The notes: generated from the letters alone by a model not told the origin. Shown: positions 42,447 through 52,187, counted from the first letter of the stretch. The stretch: DNA of 64,000 nucleotides from CAUZIZ01 sp965218775 (GCA_965218775.1 CBDCLS010000006.1:1-64000), one strand, 5' to 3'. Program-made: numbers and translations.

Positions 42447-45257
42447 CTATTCCAGAAGTTTGGCGATCCTCTTTTCGGTTTCGGTGCTCCAACCTGAAAA
42501 GACATCGGCTACTCGGCCTTTCTCATCGACCAGAATCGACAGGGGAACGAACGCCTGGTCCCCGCCGAACACCTTCTCAATGTCTGCCTCATCGATTCGG
42601 TACAACGGATAGGAAACGCCCAGTTTCCGAGCAAAGGCTTCGACTGAAGCCGAGTCTGCCTCCTGATCGAGGCTGATACCGAGCAGCTGGATGCCCTTCT
42701 CTTGGAAGCCGAGCTTGTGCTTTTCGAGCTCCGGCATCTCCTTACGGCAGGGGCCGCACCAGGTGGCCCAGAGATTCAAGAAGTAGGAGGTTCCCTTCCG
42801 CAGGGCCGGAGCATCCTGGTTTCGGCTGTTCAAAGAACTCAAGTCAAGAGCTGGGAACTCGCCGCCTTTCTTCAAACCCAACTTGTGCCAGACCAGGTCT
42901 TCTCTGGTGACCGGGTCGGGGAGCGACGCAGGACGATCCGTCAGATTTGCGTAGTCTTCTGATGATTCGACGACCTTCAAGGAGGCACCCGCAGGGATCT
43001 TTCCGAAGCGCTGGGTCTTGCCCGAAGGCCAAAGCACCTCCATCCATTCCGCCTCCTCCTTCTGTCCCAGGCCGAAGAGGAGACGCCGGTCCTGCTGAGC
43101 GAGAAAGCCGTTACCTCCAGAGCACACCCGGGTCTGAACCCCATGAGCGGTCTTCAAGCGGACCACCGCTCCGAAGGCGTCCCTGCCACTCTCCCTCCCC
43201 TCCAGGACGACTCTAATGAAGTTGTTCGCCTGTCCCACATTGTTCTTGAAGAGGAGGTGGCCCTCGCCCTGGATGGCTGTTAGAAAAATGTCCAGATCTC
43301 CATCATTGTCGAAATCGGCCAGCACGGCGGCACGGCCGTCGGATATGGAGTCGATTCCAGACACTCCGGAGATGTCCTGGAATTCTCGAGACTCGAGATT
43401 CAGGAAGAGCGCATCTCTCTCGAATCCGCTGAAAGATAGTCCTTCCCGGAACAGAAGGTTCATGTGCTCCTGCTGGTAGCTCTGGTTACCCGGATCCTCC
43501 GGGCCCACGCTGGACGCCACCACGTGGCGCCAGAAGAAGCTTCAGGTGTCCTTCATGGACTTACCACTGATGAACCCATTGGGTGAGTAGAGGTCCTCCC
43601 AACCATCGTTGTCGAAGTCCACGAAAACGCCACCCCAGGCCCAGCCTGCGCCGAAGGGACCCAAGGTGCCGCTGACATCCTGGAAATCGCCTTTCGAATT
43701 GCCTTCAAACAGGCTGTTTCCCGCCGCCAGTTTTCTCAGAACGCTACGTCCCGGGGTACTTTCGGGAAAGAGACGATCCAGAATGCGATTCCCCGCTGTG
43801 GACGACATGTTGGTCACATAGAGGTCAAGATGGCCGTCGTTGTTGTAGTCTCCGAACGAGACTCCCATGCCATTGCCAGGATCCAGGACACCCGACGAGT
43901 TTGCCCGATCCTGGAAGCGGTCGCCCAGGTTCACGTAGAGGGCATTCTCCCCAAAGTCGTTGGCAACGTAGAGGTCCAGCAGACCGTCGCCGTTCACATC
44001 GGCGAACTGGGCTGCATAACTCCAACGCCTGTCCTGGACTCCCCAGGCTTTTGCGGACTCGACAAAGGTGCCATCCTTCTGGTTGAGGAAGAGGAGATTG
44101 GGGGTTCCGTTGCTGGCCCGATGCCAGGAGTTCGGCATCACCCGTCCATATCGGTTGTAGGAGGTGACATAGATGTCGGTCCATCCGTCTCTGTTGACGT
44201 CCGCGGCGGTAGCACTGAAGCCGACAGCCGGTAGCGCCACACCCGCCTCCTGGGAGATGTCCCGAAAACTCAACTTGCCATCCGGTATGAAACGGTTCTC
44301 AAAGAACATCTGCTCGCCGACGGCGGCAACGAACAGGTCAAGATCTCCGTCATTGTCAGCGTCCACCAGCAAGGGCGCCGTTCCCGACGGTGTCAAAGCG
44401 ACGCCGGCATCATCGGCCGCGTCGGCAAAGGTGCCCCCTTGGTTTTTGTAGAGGTAGTTGCGCCCGATCCCAGTGGCAAACACATCGATCAAACCATCCC
44501 CGTCCACGTCTCCGGCAGCCGCCCCATGATAGACAAACTCGTTGTTACCGGGGGAACCATAAGCGGGAAGGGACACCGAAACGCCTGCTGGGAGGCCGAC
44601 CTGTGAGAACAGTTCGACGTCGGCGCTGAGGACCTGGATCTTTTCGATCTTGAAAACAGAAATCAGCCAGCTCTCGGGACCAGTCCGCTCCGCCTCCAGC
44701 CGGCCGTTGCCTCGAACCCACAACCGCCGGTTGCCCTGATCGCGGCCCACCAGGAAAAACTTGAATCCGCTCTTTCCAATACTCTTCTCTGGCTCTCCCG
44801 AGAATCGAGCCTGCTTGACCTTGAAACGCGCGTCCTCGAGTTCTGAGAAAAGGGTGAGAAACACCTGCCAGTTATCCTCTAGCTGTTCCCGCGTCAACGT
44901 CCTGCTGGAGAGGGAGTGGGGAGCAGCCAATGAAACCCACTTGATGGTCTTATTGGGGGTTCCGAAGGAAGCAGGCCAGGGGGTGGCCAGCACAGGATCT
45001 CGGAAGAAGTGCGCGAGTCGTTCCGAGTCCTTCTGCTGAACCGCGCTGGAGAAGTCGATCAGGGCATTCGCTAACGACTCCGACAGATCCTCAATCTGAA
45101 CCAGATTCTCTTTGTCCAACTGAAGCTGATTCGGGTCTGCGGGCTGCGCCCCAATGAAACCGGATCCCAGGCAAAGCGCCACTGCTGAGATGTTCAGTCT
45201 TCTAAGGGTTAGAGGCAAGCGGCGAAGGAGTAGGCTCACCAGCCAATTATACTTCAA
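42447..45257 (-). CDS. Probable selenoprotein: exported FG-GAP/UnbV protein fused to TlpA-like thioredoxin
   Basis: One frame of 936 sense codons plus a stop runs from TTG 45257 to 42447 with a single in-frame TGA at 43542-43544 (codon 572). The flanks read NGFISGKSMKDT-(TGA)-SFFWRHVVASSV, and both sides belong to the same FG-GAP/UnbV (CRTAC1-like) protein. A bulged hairpin starts 9 nt after the TGA, as expected for a bacterial SECIS. In order: signal-like N-terminus (about 15-37), an alpha/beta domain (about 45-200), Asp-rich FG-GAP repeats (DVDGDGLIDV, DADNDGDLDLF, DVNGDGLLDLY), the Sec site, an ASPIC/UnbV domain (about 665-735), and a TlpA-like thioredoxin with WATWCGPC (about 785-936). 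The start is weak. Secreted redox function is inference. Confidence 0.8.
43510..43533 (-). promoter_or_regulatory. SECIS-like hairpin after the in-frame TGA of the FG-GAP/TlpA gene
   Basis: On the minus strand, CTGG-CGCCAC pairs with GTGGCG-T-CCAG around the loop GTG: a six-base-pair upper stem, one bulged T and a four-base-pair lower stem. The loop begins 18 nt after the TGA. Distance, small G-starting loop and bulge all fit bacterial SECIS elements. Confidence 0.7.
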
Positions 45258-45296
45258 TCACCACTGCGCCAGCGGTGTCGACATTTCGTTGCAGTC

Positions 45297-46217
45297 TCAT
45301 CTACCCTGATCTCCAGAGCAGGCTTCCCAGTAGTCATCAACCCGCTGTTGTATCTCCCCGATTACCTGCTGGTTGCGCCGGGGACGGAACAGATGGGCAA
45401 ACCTCCCCTGCTTCTGTAGATAGTCCTCGACCGGCAGCCGCCTGCGCGGGACCTTGGTGTGAACTGTCTTTCCTTCGAAGTATTCCTTCAAAGGCCACAC
45501 CCCGGTTCTGACGGCCAGCTTGCCCACCTCTACCGAGTCCTGGGGCTCATACCCCCAGCCGGTAGGACACGGAGCCAGCGTGATGATCAGCCGAGGCCCC
45601 TTGAGGTCTCGGGCCTTTTCGATCTTTCGAGCCATATCCAGCGACTCACCATAGACCACTGTCGCTACGTAGGTGGGCCGGTGGGCAACCCAGATGTCGA
45701 AAAGGTTCTTCTTATAGCCTGGAAACCCAACAGATCCCTTACTAGTGGCGGTCTTGGCCCCATGAGGAGTGGCTGCGGAGTACTGATGGCCAGTATTGCC
45801 ATAGCCTTCGTTGTCGTAGCAGATATAGAGAAAACCCAAGCCTCGCTCGATCGCTCCCGAGGTGGCGGAAAGTCCTATCCCGTTGGCGGTACCGTCTCCC
45901 GTGAGAACAACGACCTGCGAGTCTTCCTCGGGCTTGATCCGGTTCTTGGCGATCAGGACATCCAGCGCATCCCTGACCCCTTGCGCACCTGCAGGAGCGC
46001 AGGCCATCGCGGTATAGAGCCAGGATCCGGGAAAAGGGGTAAAGGGATAGATCGACAGAAGTGTCATGCAGCCGGCGGCATTGACGAAAACGGTGTTCTT
46101 ACCCAGGATGTCGTACGCCTCCTGGACTGCGGCCAGGCCGCCGCAACCGGCACACATCGCGGTCCCTCCAGCCAGGAGGTGATCAGACGGAAGATCCTTC
46201 ACTCCCTTGATACTCAT
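45297..46217 (-). CDS. porB: 2-oxoacid:ferredoxin oxidoreductase, beta (TPP-binding) subunit
   Basis: This 306-aa subunit starts at the ATG at 46217 (AGGTG 7 nt upstream); a GTG three codons earlier is possible. It binds thiamine diphosphate and one iron-sulfur cluster: MCAGCGG near the N-terminus with further Cys downstream, and the TPP/Mg motif GDGTANGIG followed by YDNEGYGNTGHQYS. It is the last gene of the operon with the gamma/delta and alpha subunits. The enzyme cleaves pyruvate or a related 2-oxoacid to the acyl-CoA and reduces ferredoxin. The substrate cannot be fixed by eye. Confidence 0.9.
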   Translation of the reverse strand: MSIKGVKDLPSDHLLAGGTAMCAGCGGLAAVQEAYDILGKNTVFVNAAGCMTLLSIYPFTPFPGSWLYTAMACAPAGAQGVRDALDVLIAKNRIKPEEDSQVVVLTGDGTANGIGLSATSGAIERGLGFLYICYDNEGYGNTGHQYSAATPHGAKTATSKGSVGFPGYKKNLFDIWVAHRPTYVATVVYGESLDMARKIEKARDLKGPRLIITLAPCPTGWGYEPQDSVEVGKLAVRTGVWPLKEYFEGKTVHTKVPRRRLPVEDYLQKQGRFAHLFRPRRNQQVIGEIQQRVDDYWEACSGDQGR

Positions 46218-46236
46218 TTCGCTCACCTGTCTCGTG

Positions 46237-47484
46237 TCAGTTCTCCACCTGTGTCAGCTCCAGCGATGGATCGGCGATTGTCTGGAGCCTTCTCATTGCA
46301 TCGAGTTCCTGTCTGGTATAGAGCAATCGTGGAGGCGGAGTCTTCCCTTCGCGGGCGGCCTTCTGGGTCACGGACAGCATCTCATAGAACTCCTCCGAGC
46401 TGATCTCACGACCACCCAAGCCCCCGATAAAGCTGAGCAGAACCCTGGGACCATCTGCCTCGCCGTAGAGTACCGATGACAGCTCCGAATGGAGCACTCC
46501 TCCTTTTCCGAGAGACAGATTTTGATCGATCACGGCGGCGCCCTTCTTACCCTTCAGCAGGTGCTGGAAATCGTCCGCGGGAAAGGGCCTCAAGAGCCTG
46601 GGCCGTAGCAAACCAACTGCCCTGCCGGCTTCCCGAAGGCGATCCACGGCCGCCTTGGCTTTGGTGGCGAAGGATCCCATCATGATAAAGACGAATTCCG
46701 CATCCTGGCACCTGTAGGCTTCAATCGCCGGGTAGATTCTTCCGAACTCCTGCTCAAACGTAGCCGCCGTCTCCTCGTACGCCTCAAGGCCATTAAGGGA
46801 CGCCAAATGACTTTGATACCGAAAATAGGAATAGGGTGTTCCTCCCAGTACCGCCACCGCCTGACTGCTGGGGGCTCCAGCCCGAAAGCCCATATCGGCT
46901 GGGTCGAAGGGCGGCAAGAAACGCTCGACCGCTTCTTGGTTGGGGATTTCCACCGGTTCCCGGGTGAATGAGAGATAGAAGCCATCCAGATTGACGATCG
47001 CGGGTAGGCGCACCCGTGGGTTTTCGCTCAGCTGGTAGGCCATCAGGATACTGTCGAGCACCTCCTGGCAGGTGGAGCAGTGGATCTGGAGGAAGCCACT
47101 GTCCCTGGCCGCCAGGACGTCATTGTGATCCGGTTCCAGGGTGATGGGCGCGGCCAAGGCTCTGGAGACGTTCACCAGCACGAAGGGGGCGCGCCAACCG
47201 GCCACCGTGTAGACCATCTCCATGCCATAAAGCAGCCCCTGGCTGGAGGTGGCCGTGAACACGCGGGCTCCGGTGGCAGCCGCTGCGCCGGCAGCGGCGA
47301 TCATGGAATGCTCTGACTCCAGCGTGGTCATGCGACAATCCATCTCTCCGGAATCAATCCAAGCGGCGATGGTCTCAATGATCTCCGTCTGCGGGGTGAT
47401 CGGAAAGGCCGGCACATAGTCCACCCCAGCCAGACGAGCACCCCATGCCGCTGCTCCATTCCCGGTGACCAGTTTCCGTTTCAT
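46237..47484 (-). CDS. porA: 2-oxoacid:ferredoxin oxidoreductase, alpha subunit
   Basis: This 415-aa subunit starts at the ATG at 47484, which overlaps the stop of the gamma/delta gene (ATGA) and follows GGGAGGGG. It has the family hallmarks GNGAAAWGARLAGVDYVPAFPITPQTE split across the N-terminus, TTLESEHSMIAAAGAA and RALAAPITLEPDHNDV. It forms the catalytic complex with the flanking subunits. Members of the pyruvate, 2-oxoglutarate and branched-chain families share these motifs; the gene order and sequence favour the pyruvate or mixed-specificity type. Confidence 0.9.
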   Translation of the reverse strand: MKRKLVTGNGAAAWGARLAGVDYVPAFPITPQTEIIETIAAWIDSGEMDCRMTTLESEHSMIAAAGAAAATGARVFTATSSQGLLYGMEMVYTVAGWRAPFVLVNVSRALAAPITLEPDHNDVLAARDSGFLQIHCSTCQEVLDSILMAYQLSENPRVRLPAIVNLDGFYLSFTREPVEIPNQEAVERFLPPFDPADMGFRAGAPSSQAVAVLGGTPYSYFRYQSHLASLNGLEAYEETAATFEQEFGRIYPAIEAYRCQDAEFVFIMMGSFATKAKAAVDRLREAGRAVGLLRPRLLRPFPADDFQHLLKGKKGAAVIDQNLSLGKGGVLHSELSSVLYGEADGPRVLLSFIGGLGGREISSEEFYEMLSVTQKAAREGKTPPPRLLYTRQELDAMRRLQTIADPSLELTQVEN

Positions 47485-48422
47485 ACGCCCCTCCCCAGGG
47501 ACTCTTCTTGACCCTTGGCCCCGCCCTCCGGAATCGCCCCGATCGCGTTGGATGTGCATTCTGTCAGGCAGATCATGCACCCTTTGCAGTGATCGTAATC
47601 GATGTGCGGATATCCATCCTCGCCCAGGCTCAGCGAGCCGTCCGGGCAAAGCGTGCAACACACCCACCAGCAGCGGTTGCAACGATCGTAGTCGATGACC
47701 GGTCTGGTGGTGCGCCACAGACCCGTTTTCACCTCTACACTGGTTGCCGGACGGTGGATCGTGGGGGACGCGATCCGAGGATCGTCGTAGCTCAAATCAG
47801 ACCACTCCGGCGGCCGGTACTCCTGCGCGGACAGGGGTTTACCCTCGATAACCTTCCCCTGGAAGTCCTCCATGTGATCGTAGGCTTGGAGAGCCTTTTC
47901 GAGGTTTGCTGCAACGATGTTATCCCCCAGGGAATGGAGTTCTTCCCGTATCGCCTGCTCCAAGGTAGTTCGGCGAATGACTCCGACGAGACGGGCCGCG
48001 GCTCCGGTGCAGGTTACTCCTATGAACCGCAACTCCAGGGGATCGCTCGGGGATGTCGTGTCGGGTAGTGTGAGCAGGCTTCCAGCAAACTCGAGCCTAC
48101 CCATCCAGGTTTTTGAAGGTTCCGTACTGCTGATGAGCAGGACCGTATTCTTGGTCACGCCCTCCAGAACCCCTGCAGGTGGAATCCCTACCAGGCTCTC
48201 GTCGGCGACAACCACGAGATCGGGTCTCTGGATCACGCCACGCTCATGGATCTCCTCATGTGCAGCCCTGACATAGGCAAAGATGGGCGCACCACGTCGC
48301 TCCGCCCCGTATCGGGGAGCATCCTGGACCTCGAAGCCCTCAAGGAAAAATGCCGTGCCCAGGATACGACTCGCCGTCTTCATACCCTGACCGCCGCGAC
48401 CGTGAAAACGAATGCGGTACAT
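47481..48422 (-). CDS. 2-oxoacid:ferredoxin oxidoreductase, fused gamma and delta subunits
   Basis: This 313-aa protein joins the gamma subunit (residues 1-180: YRIRFHGRGGQGMKTASRIL) to an 8Fe ferredoxin-like delta subunit (about 240-313) with two cluster motifs: CNRCWWVCCTLCPDG, in which the extra Cys is unusual, and CKGCMICLTECTSNAIG. It is the first gene of the operon. The ATG at 48422 starts the conserved YRIRFHGRGG block; the open frame extends 20 codons further. Fusion of the two subunits is known in several bacteria. Confidence 0.88.
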   Translation of the reverse strand: MYRIRFHGRGGQGMKTASRILGTAFFLEGFEVQDAPRYGAERRGAPIFAYVRAAHEEIHERGVIQRPDLVVVADESLVGIPPAGVLEGVTKNTVLLISSTEPSKTWMGRLEFAGSLLTLPDTTSPSDPLELRFIGVTCTGAAARLVGVIRRTTLEQAIREELHSLGDNIVAANLEKALQAYDHMEDFQGKVIEGKPLSAQEYRPPEWSDLSYDDPRIASPTIHRPATSVEVKTGLWRTTRPVIDYDRCNRCWWVCCTLCPDGSLSLGEDGYPHIDYDHCKGCMICLTECTSNAIGAIPEGGAKGQEESLGRGV

Positions 48423-48565
48423 GTGCTTCTCGTCTGTCGAGGTAGCAACAACCATGCCAGTCCGGCGCCCAGTGGCCGCCAAACTAGCGCTCGAGTGGAC
48501 GGGGCGTTACCCCCAAAGCAAGGGCAAATAACCCACCGATAGCTTAGCCTGCTTGCAAATGCTTG

Positions 48566-48640
48566 CAGAACTTGGGCTCGCCTTGCTAACAGGTCGTTCG
48601 CGGCTCTGCCGGACTGGGCTTCGTAATACTGGCAGTTCAG
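48566..48640 (+). repeat. Dispersed intergenic repeat R1, copy 3 (partial)
   Basis: AACTTGGGCTCGCCTTGCTA followed by ACAGGTCGTTCGCGGCTCTG and CCGGACTGGGCTTCGTAATA matches the right half of R1. Confidence 0.65.
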
Positions 48641-48774
48641 CGGCGTGGAAGCGGTCTCCAGGCCGCCGCGGTCGAGCCAAAGGCTCGGAACAGGAATACT
48701 CTTCGGTCTGGAGGCCGGTACGTGTTTAGCGTATTGGCCAAACATCCTCGCTCGTGAAGTCTGCGTATCAATCA

Positions 48775-49005
48775 AGGTCAATCCCAACGGGATTGCGGCT
48801 TACAGCCCAGGGTTTCCGAACCCTGGGTCAGTGCATACCCCCTCAGAAATCAACCCCAACGGGGTTGCGGCGCAATCCACGAGCTCCGTTTCTCCGGGGT
48901 GGCCGCAACCCTTGCAGGGTTGAACTCAGAGTGGATCCTCGCATTTCCCAGGGTTCGGAAACCCTGGGCTAGATGACGCAATCCCGTTGGGATTGACTTC
49001 TCCTG
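48775..49005. repeat. Palindromic repeat modules (family R2)
   Basis: Two perfect hairpins with 9-bp stems occur here: CCCAGGGTT-TCCG-AACCCTGGG (48806-48827) and CCCAGGGTT-CGGA-AACCCTGGG (48947-48968). Copies of AATCCCAACGGGATTG and its variants surround them. The same module is at 54580-54662. Confidence 0.75.
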
Positions 49006-49156
49006 ATCCTCGAGATGCAACACCCTGGACTAAACACGCTAAACACATACGGAGGCCGAAGCCACTTGAAGTTTCATCTTAGTCCAGCCGCCGGCTGGGA
49101 GCCGGATCATTCGAGAACGAAACTTTGGCACCAACAGACGGCAGTGATTGCCCGAA

Positions 49157-49405
49157 TCCTTCGAAATTCGCTTGTTCGATATTCTGCGGTTTTGCGTTTA
49201 TCGGTTGCCTTCTCCAGAGCAAGGAAAAAGGCGAAATCACAAACCGTAGAACACCGAACATGCGAACGCCGAACCGTCTTCCTTAGCCTTCGAAATTCGC
49301 TTGTTCGATATTCTGCGGTTCAGCATTCATCGGTTGCCTCCTCCAGAGCAAGGAAAAAGGCTAAATCACAAACCGCAGAACGCCGAACATGCGAACTCCG
49401 AAGTC
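49157..49405 (+). repeat. Tandem duplication of about 125 bp
   Basis: CTTCGAAATTCGCTTGTTCG, then ATATTCTGCGGTT, AGAGCAAGGAAAAAGGC and CGAACATGCGAACTCCGAA (or close variants) occur twice in direct order with a few differences. The unit is not coding. Similar units are common between genes in Planctomycetes and Acidobacteria, from memory. Confidence 0.75.
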
Positions 49406-49479
49406 GGGCGCAGTGGTGAAGTTCAGGTTAGGGTTTCCGAAACCTGCGACTGGAAGCCGAGGATCTCGATTTGGTCCTT

Positions 49480-49962
49480 TCAGCGACCTTTCTCGCCCGC
49501 CAGGACTTTGAGGATGTCCATAGTGCTCACGATTCCGACTAGCCGATTCCCATGGGTTACGAAAAGCCGATGAAGCCGGTTTTCTGACATGACCGAAGCC
49601 ATTTCAGGCAAGCTGGTCCCCTGGGAAACCGAAAAGACTTCCGGCGTCATGACATCCCTCACCAACAAGTCTTCACGCTCGACCCTGAAGGGCTCGCATT
49701 TGGTCAGGTTCAGGGTCTCTTCCCAATTTCGAAAGTAAACGTCGGGGTTGCGTTCAGTGAGGAAGGGATCTCGCTTTCTGGCCACATTCTGGGCGATGTC
49801 CGTGACCGAGAGCACCCCAGCCAGGTTTCCTGAGCTATCAACAACCGGCGCTCCGGAAATGTTTCTCTGGGTCAGAAAATCGGCTGCCTCTCGCACCGAC
49901 ATATCCTCGGTAATGGTGAGCAGCTCCCGGTTCATGAGGTCCTTAGCAGTCAAGTTTTTCAT
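49480..49962 (-). CDS. Tandem CBS-domain protein
   Basis: This 160-aa protein starts at the ATG at 49962 with AGGATGG upstream. Two CBS motifs form one Bateman module: DLMNRELLTITEDMSVREAA followed by GAPVVDSSGNLAGVLSVTDI, and VMTPEVFSVSQGTSLPEMAS followed by LFVTHGNRLVGIVSTMDIL. Such free-standing modules bind adenosine nucleotides and report energy or redox state. It neighbours stress-related genes. Confidence 0.88.
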   Translation of the reverse strand: MKNLTAKDLMNRELLTITEDMSVREAADFLTQRNISGAPVVDSSGNLAGVLSVTDIAQNVARKRDPFLTERNPDVYFRNWEETLNLTKCEPFRVEREDLLVRDVMTPEVFSVSQGTSLPEMASVMSENRLHRLFVTHGNRLVGIVSTMDILKVLAGEKGR

Positions 49963-50267
49963 GTGTAAAACCCATCCTCTCTGGCAATCGTAGGGCCTAC
50001 GTGTTCGTCCCCGCAAGGCCATCAGCTACTACGTTGTTCTGTGAGCTTGCTCTGCACCGTCTCCATTTCGGCGCAAGAGCCGTGCCACTATGGAGAGCCC
50101 GAGTCCAGACACCTGGGTCAATTGCTTGGGCCCTGTCCCCCGCTTGGTGGGTGATATCCACCAACCGGGCGGACGACAGCGATCGCTCTTGCCGGCGGCA
50201 GGGACCGCAGGGTTGCCTCACTCTTGGGCCTCGGACTTGCAAGAATCTGGGCGGAGTGGGCTTCGCG
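49963..50267. other. Intergenic, nothing recognised
   Basis: 305 bp between the divergent CBS and methyltransferase genes; promoters expected, none clear. Confidence 0.4.
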
Positions 50268-50939
50268 ATGGCAACGAACCGAGAGGTGCTACCAGTTCTG
50301 ACCAGCAAGGCAGAAACGCGAGCCTTCTACAACAAGATCAGCCGGGTATACGACCTCCTCGCAGAGCACACAGAGCAGCCAATCCGCCAAGCCGGCCTTG
50401 ATCTACTGGACGCCAAACCGGGAGAACACGTCCTTGAAGTGGGCTTTGGTACAGGACACTGCGTGGTCGAGCTCGCCAGAGCCGTCCAACCAGGTGGGCG
50501 AGTCTACGGTGTCGATCTAGCCGAGGCGATGGTCGAGATCTCGCAACGACTGGCGCAGAAGGAAGGAGTCAGTCCCCTCGTCCAGCTGCTTTGCGGCGAC
50601 GCGGCAAACCTTCCCCTCTCCACGAACTCGGCGGATGCGATCTTCATGAGTTTTACGCTGGAGTTGTTCGACACCCCCGAAATCCCGGTTGTTCTCCGAG
50701 AGTGTAAACGCGTCCTGAGAGCCGGTGGACGGATTACTATTGTCGGGATGTCAAAGGAGACCCAAGACGGTATGGTGAAGGCCTTCGAATGGACCCATCT
50801 CCACTTTCCGAACTTTGTCAATTGCCGCCCCATCTTCGTTCGGCGTGCTTTGGAGGAGGCGGGTTACCTGATCCACCAGACCCTCCAGGAACAGATGTGG
50901 GTTCCTATAGAGATCGCGCTGGCCCGCACCGCTTGCTAA
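50268..50939 (+). CDS. Class I SAM-dependent methyltransferase (UbiE/Methyltransf_11 type)
   Basis: This 223-aa protein starts at the ATG at 50268 with GGAG 11 nt upstream. KISRVYDLLAEHTEQPIR and HVLEVGFGTGHCVVELAR (SAM-binding motif I), GGRVYGVDLAEAMVEISQRL (acidic loop) and LCGDAANLPLSTNSADAIFM (motif II/III) define the Rossmann fold. RVLRAGGRITIVGMS follows. It resembles UbiE/COQ5-like methyltransferases, but the substrate cannot be told. It sits among stress genes, not in a quinone pathway. Confidence 0.88.
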   Translation: MATNREVLPVLTSKAETRAFYNKISRVYDLLAEHTEQPIRQAGLDLLDAKPGEHVLEVGFGTGHCVVELARAVQPGGRVYGVDLAEAMVEISQRLAQKEGVSPLVQLLCGDAANLPLSTNSADAIFMSFTLELFDTPEIPVVLRECKRVLRAGGRITIVGMSKETQDGMVKAFEWTHLHFPNFVNCRPIFVRRALEEAGYLIHQTLQEQMWVPIEIALARTAC

Positions 50940-50954
50940 ATCAAGCAAGATGAC

Positions 50955-51175
50955 TAGGCCCCCCGGCTGCGAATCGGATCATTCGAGAAGAAACTTTGGT
51001 AGAGGATCGGGGAGGTTTTTCTGCTATCCAGCTCTCTTCTCGAAACTTGGCCTCATGTTGCTAGCGAGTCAAGGCGTTCGCGGCACTGTTGGACCTGGCC
51101 TCGTCATACTGGCGTTATTCACCCGTTCGCGGCACTGCATTCCGGTACTGCTCACTGTTCACTGCTCACTACTAA
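50955..51175 (+). repeat. Dispersed intergenic repeat R1, copy 4 (extended)
   Basis: CCCCGGCTGCGAATCGGATC, ATTCGAGAAGAAACTTTGG, GGATCGGGGAGG and GTTCGCGGCACTG (twice) place this in R1. Its right part has TGCTCACTGTTCACTGCTCA, also present in short form at 42420-42440. Confidence 0.7.
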
Positions 51176-51179
51176 AGTT

Positions 51180-51695
51180 TCAGCTCAGAGTGAAGTGATC
51201 CAGGACGAGGAACAGTGCGGCGTACACCAACCATCCGGCAAGACACACGCCAACTGCCCGCCAGATACTTTCATAGTCCAGCGCTTGCCGCACTGCGAGT
51301 ACGAAAGTCGCCAGCATCCACAGGCTCGTGGCCAGGAATATCACTCCAGTCAAGCCGGGTACTGCGCCCAGGACCCTTAACATTCCGGGAGCAGAAGAGA
51401 ATCCCGTGGTGCGCAGAAGCTCTGGCAAGTCGGAACGGGTCTGCTGCGCCGGTAGGATGCGAACGCCGATGATGTAGGTAATCCAAGCCCAGAAGAGCCA
51501 CACCAATAGAGCAGCGAACGTGACAAGGAGAGAATCTTGGAGATCTCCGCCGGACTTGCCCATGCCAGCGGCCACACTGCTCAGTACCACCACCACCGCA
51601 GCTTGACCCAGAGCGCTCCTATCGGCCTCGACTTCCTCGTAGATCTCTACGTCGAAGGTGCTGGCTCCGATGATACGTCTGGCAAAGCTTGACAT
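51180..51695 (-). CDS. Yip1-like integral membrane protein
   Basis: This 171-aa protein has four to five membrane helices and the N-terminal DVEIYEEVEADRSALGQA, a pattern of bacterial YIP1-family proteins. The segment RSDLPELLRTTGFSSAPGML between helices is typical of the family. The function is unknown. It lies 27 bp downstream of the YbaK-like gene and may be co-transcribed with it. Confidence 0.75.
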   Translation of the reverse strand: MSSFARRIIGASTFDVEIYEEVEADRSALGQAAVVVVLSSVAAGMGKSGGDLQDSLLVTFAALLVWLFWAWITYIIGVRILPAQQTRSDLPELLRTTGFSSAPGMLRVLGAVPGLTGVIFLATSLWMLATFVLAVRQALDYESIWRAVGVCLAGWLVYAALFLVLDHFTLS

Positions 51696-51722
51696 CGTCT
51701 AGACTGAAGGTCCCCTGACTCA

Positions 51723-52187
51723 TTAGGCCGCGAACTTCAGGTGCTTGGGTTTGACCAGCTGCTCGAAGTCCTGATACTTCATCCGGACCACCTCTCGATG
51801 GTTGCCCGCATTAAATGCGATCTCCTCATCCTCCCGCAGAGCCTCGTCCACGTACACGGGGAGGTTGTAGAGATTCCCAAAAGGCGGCATGGCTCCTACT
51901 TCGCAGTCGGGAAAAAGATCCGCGAACTCCAGCTCTGTCGCGAGTCGGATCGCCTCTCCCTCGAGGGCCCTGGACAAAGCTTCGAAGTCGATCTTGGCGG
52001 GTGCTGCCAGGACAAACATCAATACGTCCTTTCCGCGACAGACGATCACCGACTTCGCCAGTTCTTTGCCCGGAATGTGGGCACGGGCAGCAATCTCCTG
52101 GGCCGTATAGGCCGCGCCGTGCGATGAGACGGTGTACTCGATACCATGCTCATCCAGGCAAGTCTTCAGTTTGGCTGCTACGCTCAT
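51723..52187 (-). CDS. YbaK/EbsC-type aminoacyl-tRNA deacylase domain protein
   Basis: This 154-aa protein fits the YbaK/ProX editing fold: KSVIVCRGKDVLMFVLAAPA with the conserved Lys near residue 45, and VGAMPPFGNLYNLPVYVDEAL near 95-115. Members hydrolyse mischarged tRNAs. An H-G-x-A-Y-T-A-Q-E-I-A segment near residue 25 is typical of this stress-cluster subtype. Substrate tRNA is not deducible. Confidence 0.85.
   Translation of the reverse strand: MSVAAKLKTCLDEHGIEYTVSSHGAAYTAQEIAARAHIPGKELAKSVIVCRGKDVLMFVLAAPAKIDFEALSRALEGEAIRLATELEFADLFPDCEVGAMPPFGNLYNLPVYVDEALREDEEIAFNAGNHREVVRMKYQDFEQLVKPKHLKFAA

Larger units (their letters stand above)
48423..49479. other. 1.06 kb intergenic stretch filled with repeats
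   Basis: No convincing gene. It holds an R1-family copy (48566-48640), palindromic modules around 48775-49005, a partial R1-like segment (49083-49135) and a tandem duplication of about 125 bp (49157-49405). Confidence 0.7.

Noticed and set aside
44390..44629. Arg-rich plus-strand frames opposite the FG-GAP gene
   Set aside because: Shadow of Asp-rich repeats (GAC/GAT read in reverse give Arg/Pro/His-rich peptides).
48775..49405. CRISPR array
   Set aside because: Repeats are palindromic modules and a two-copy tandem unit with no regular spacing or unique spacers, and no cas gene is near.
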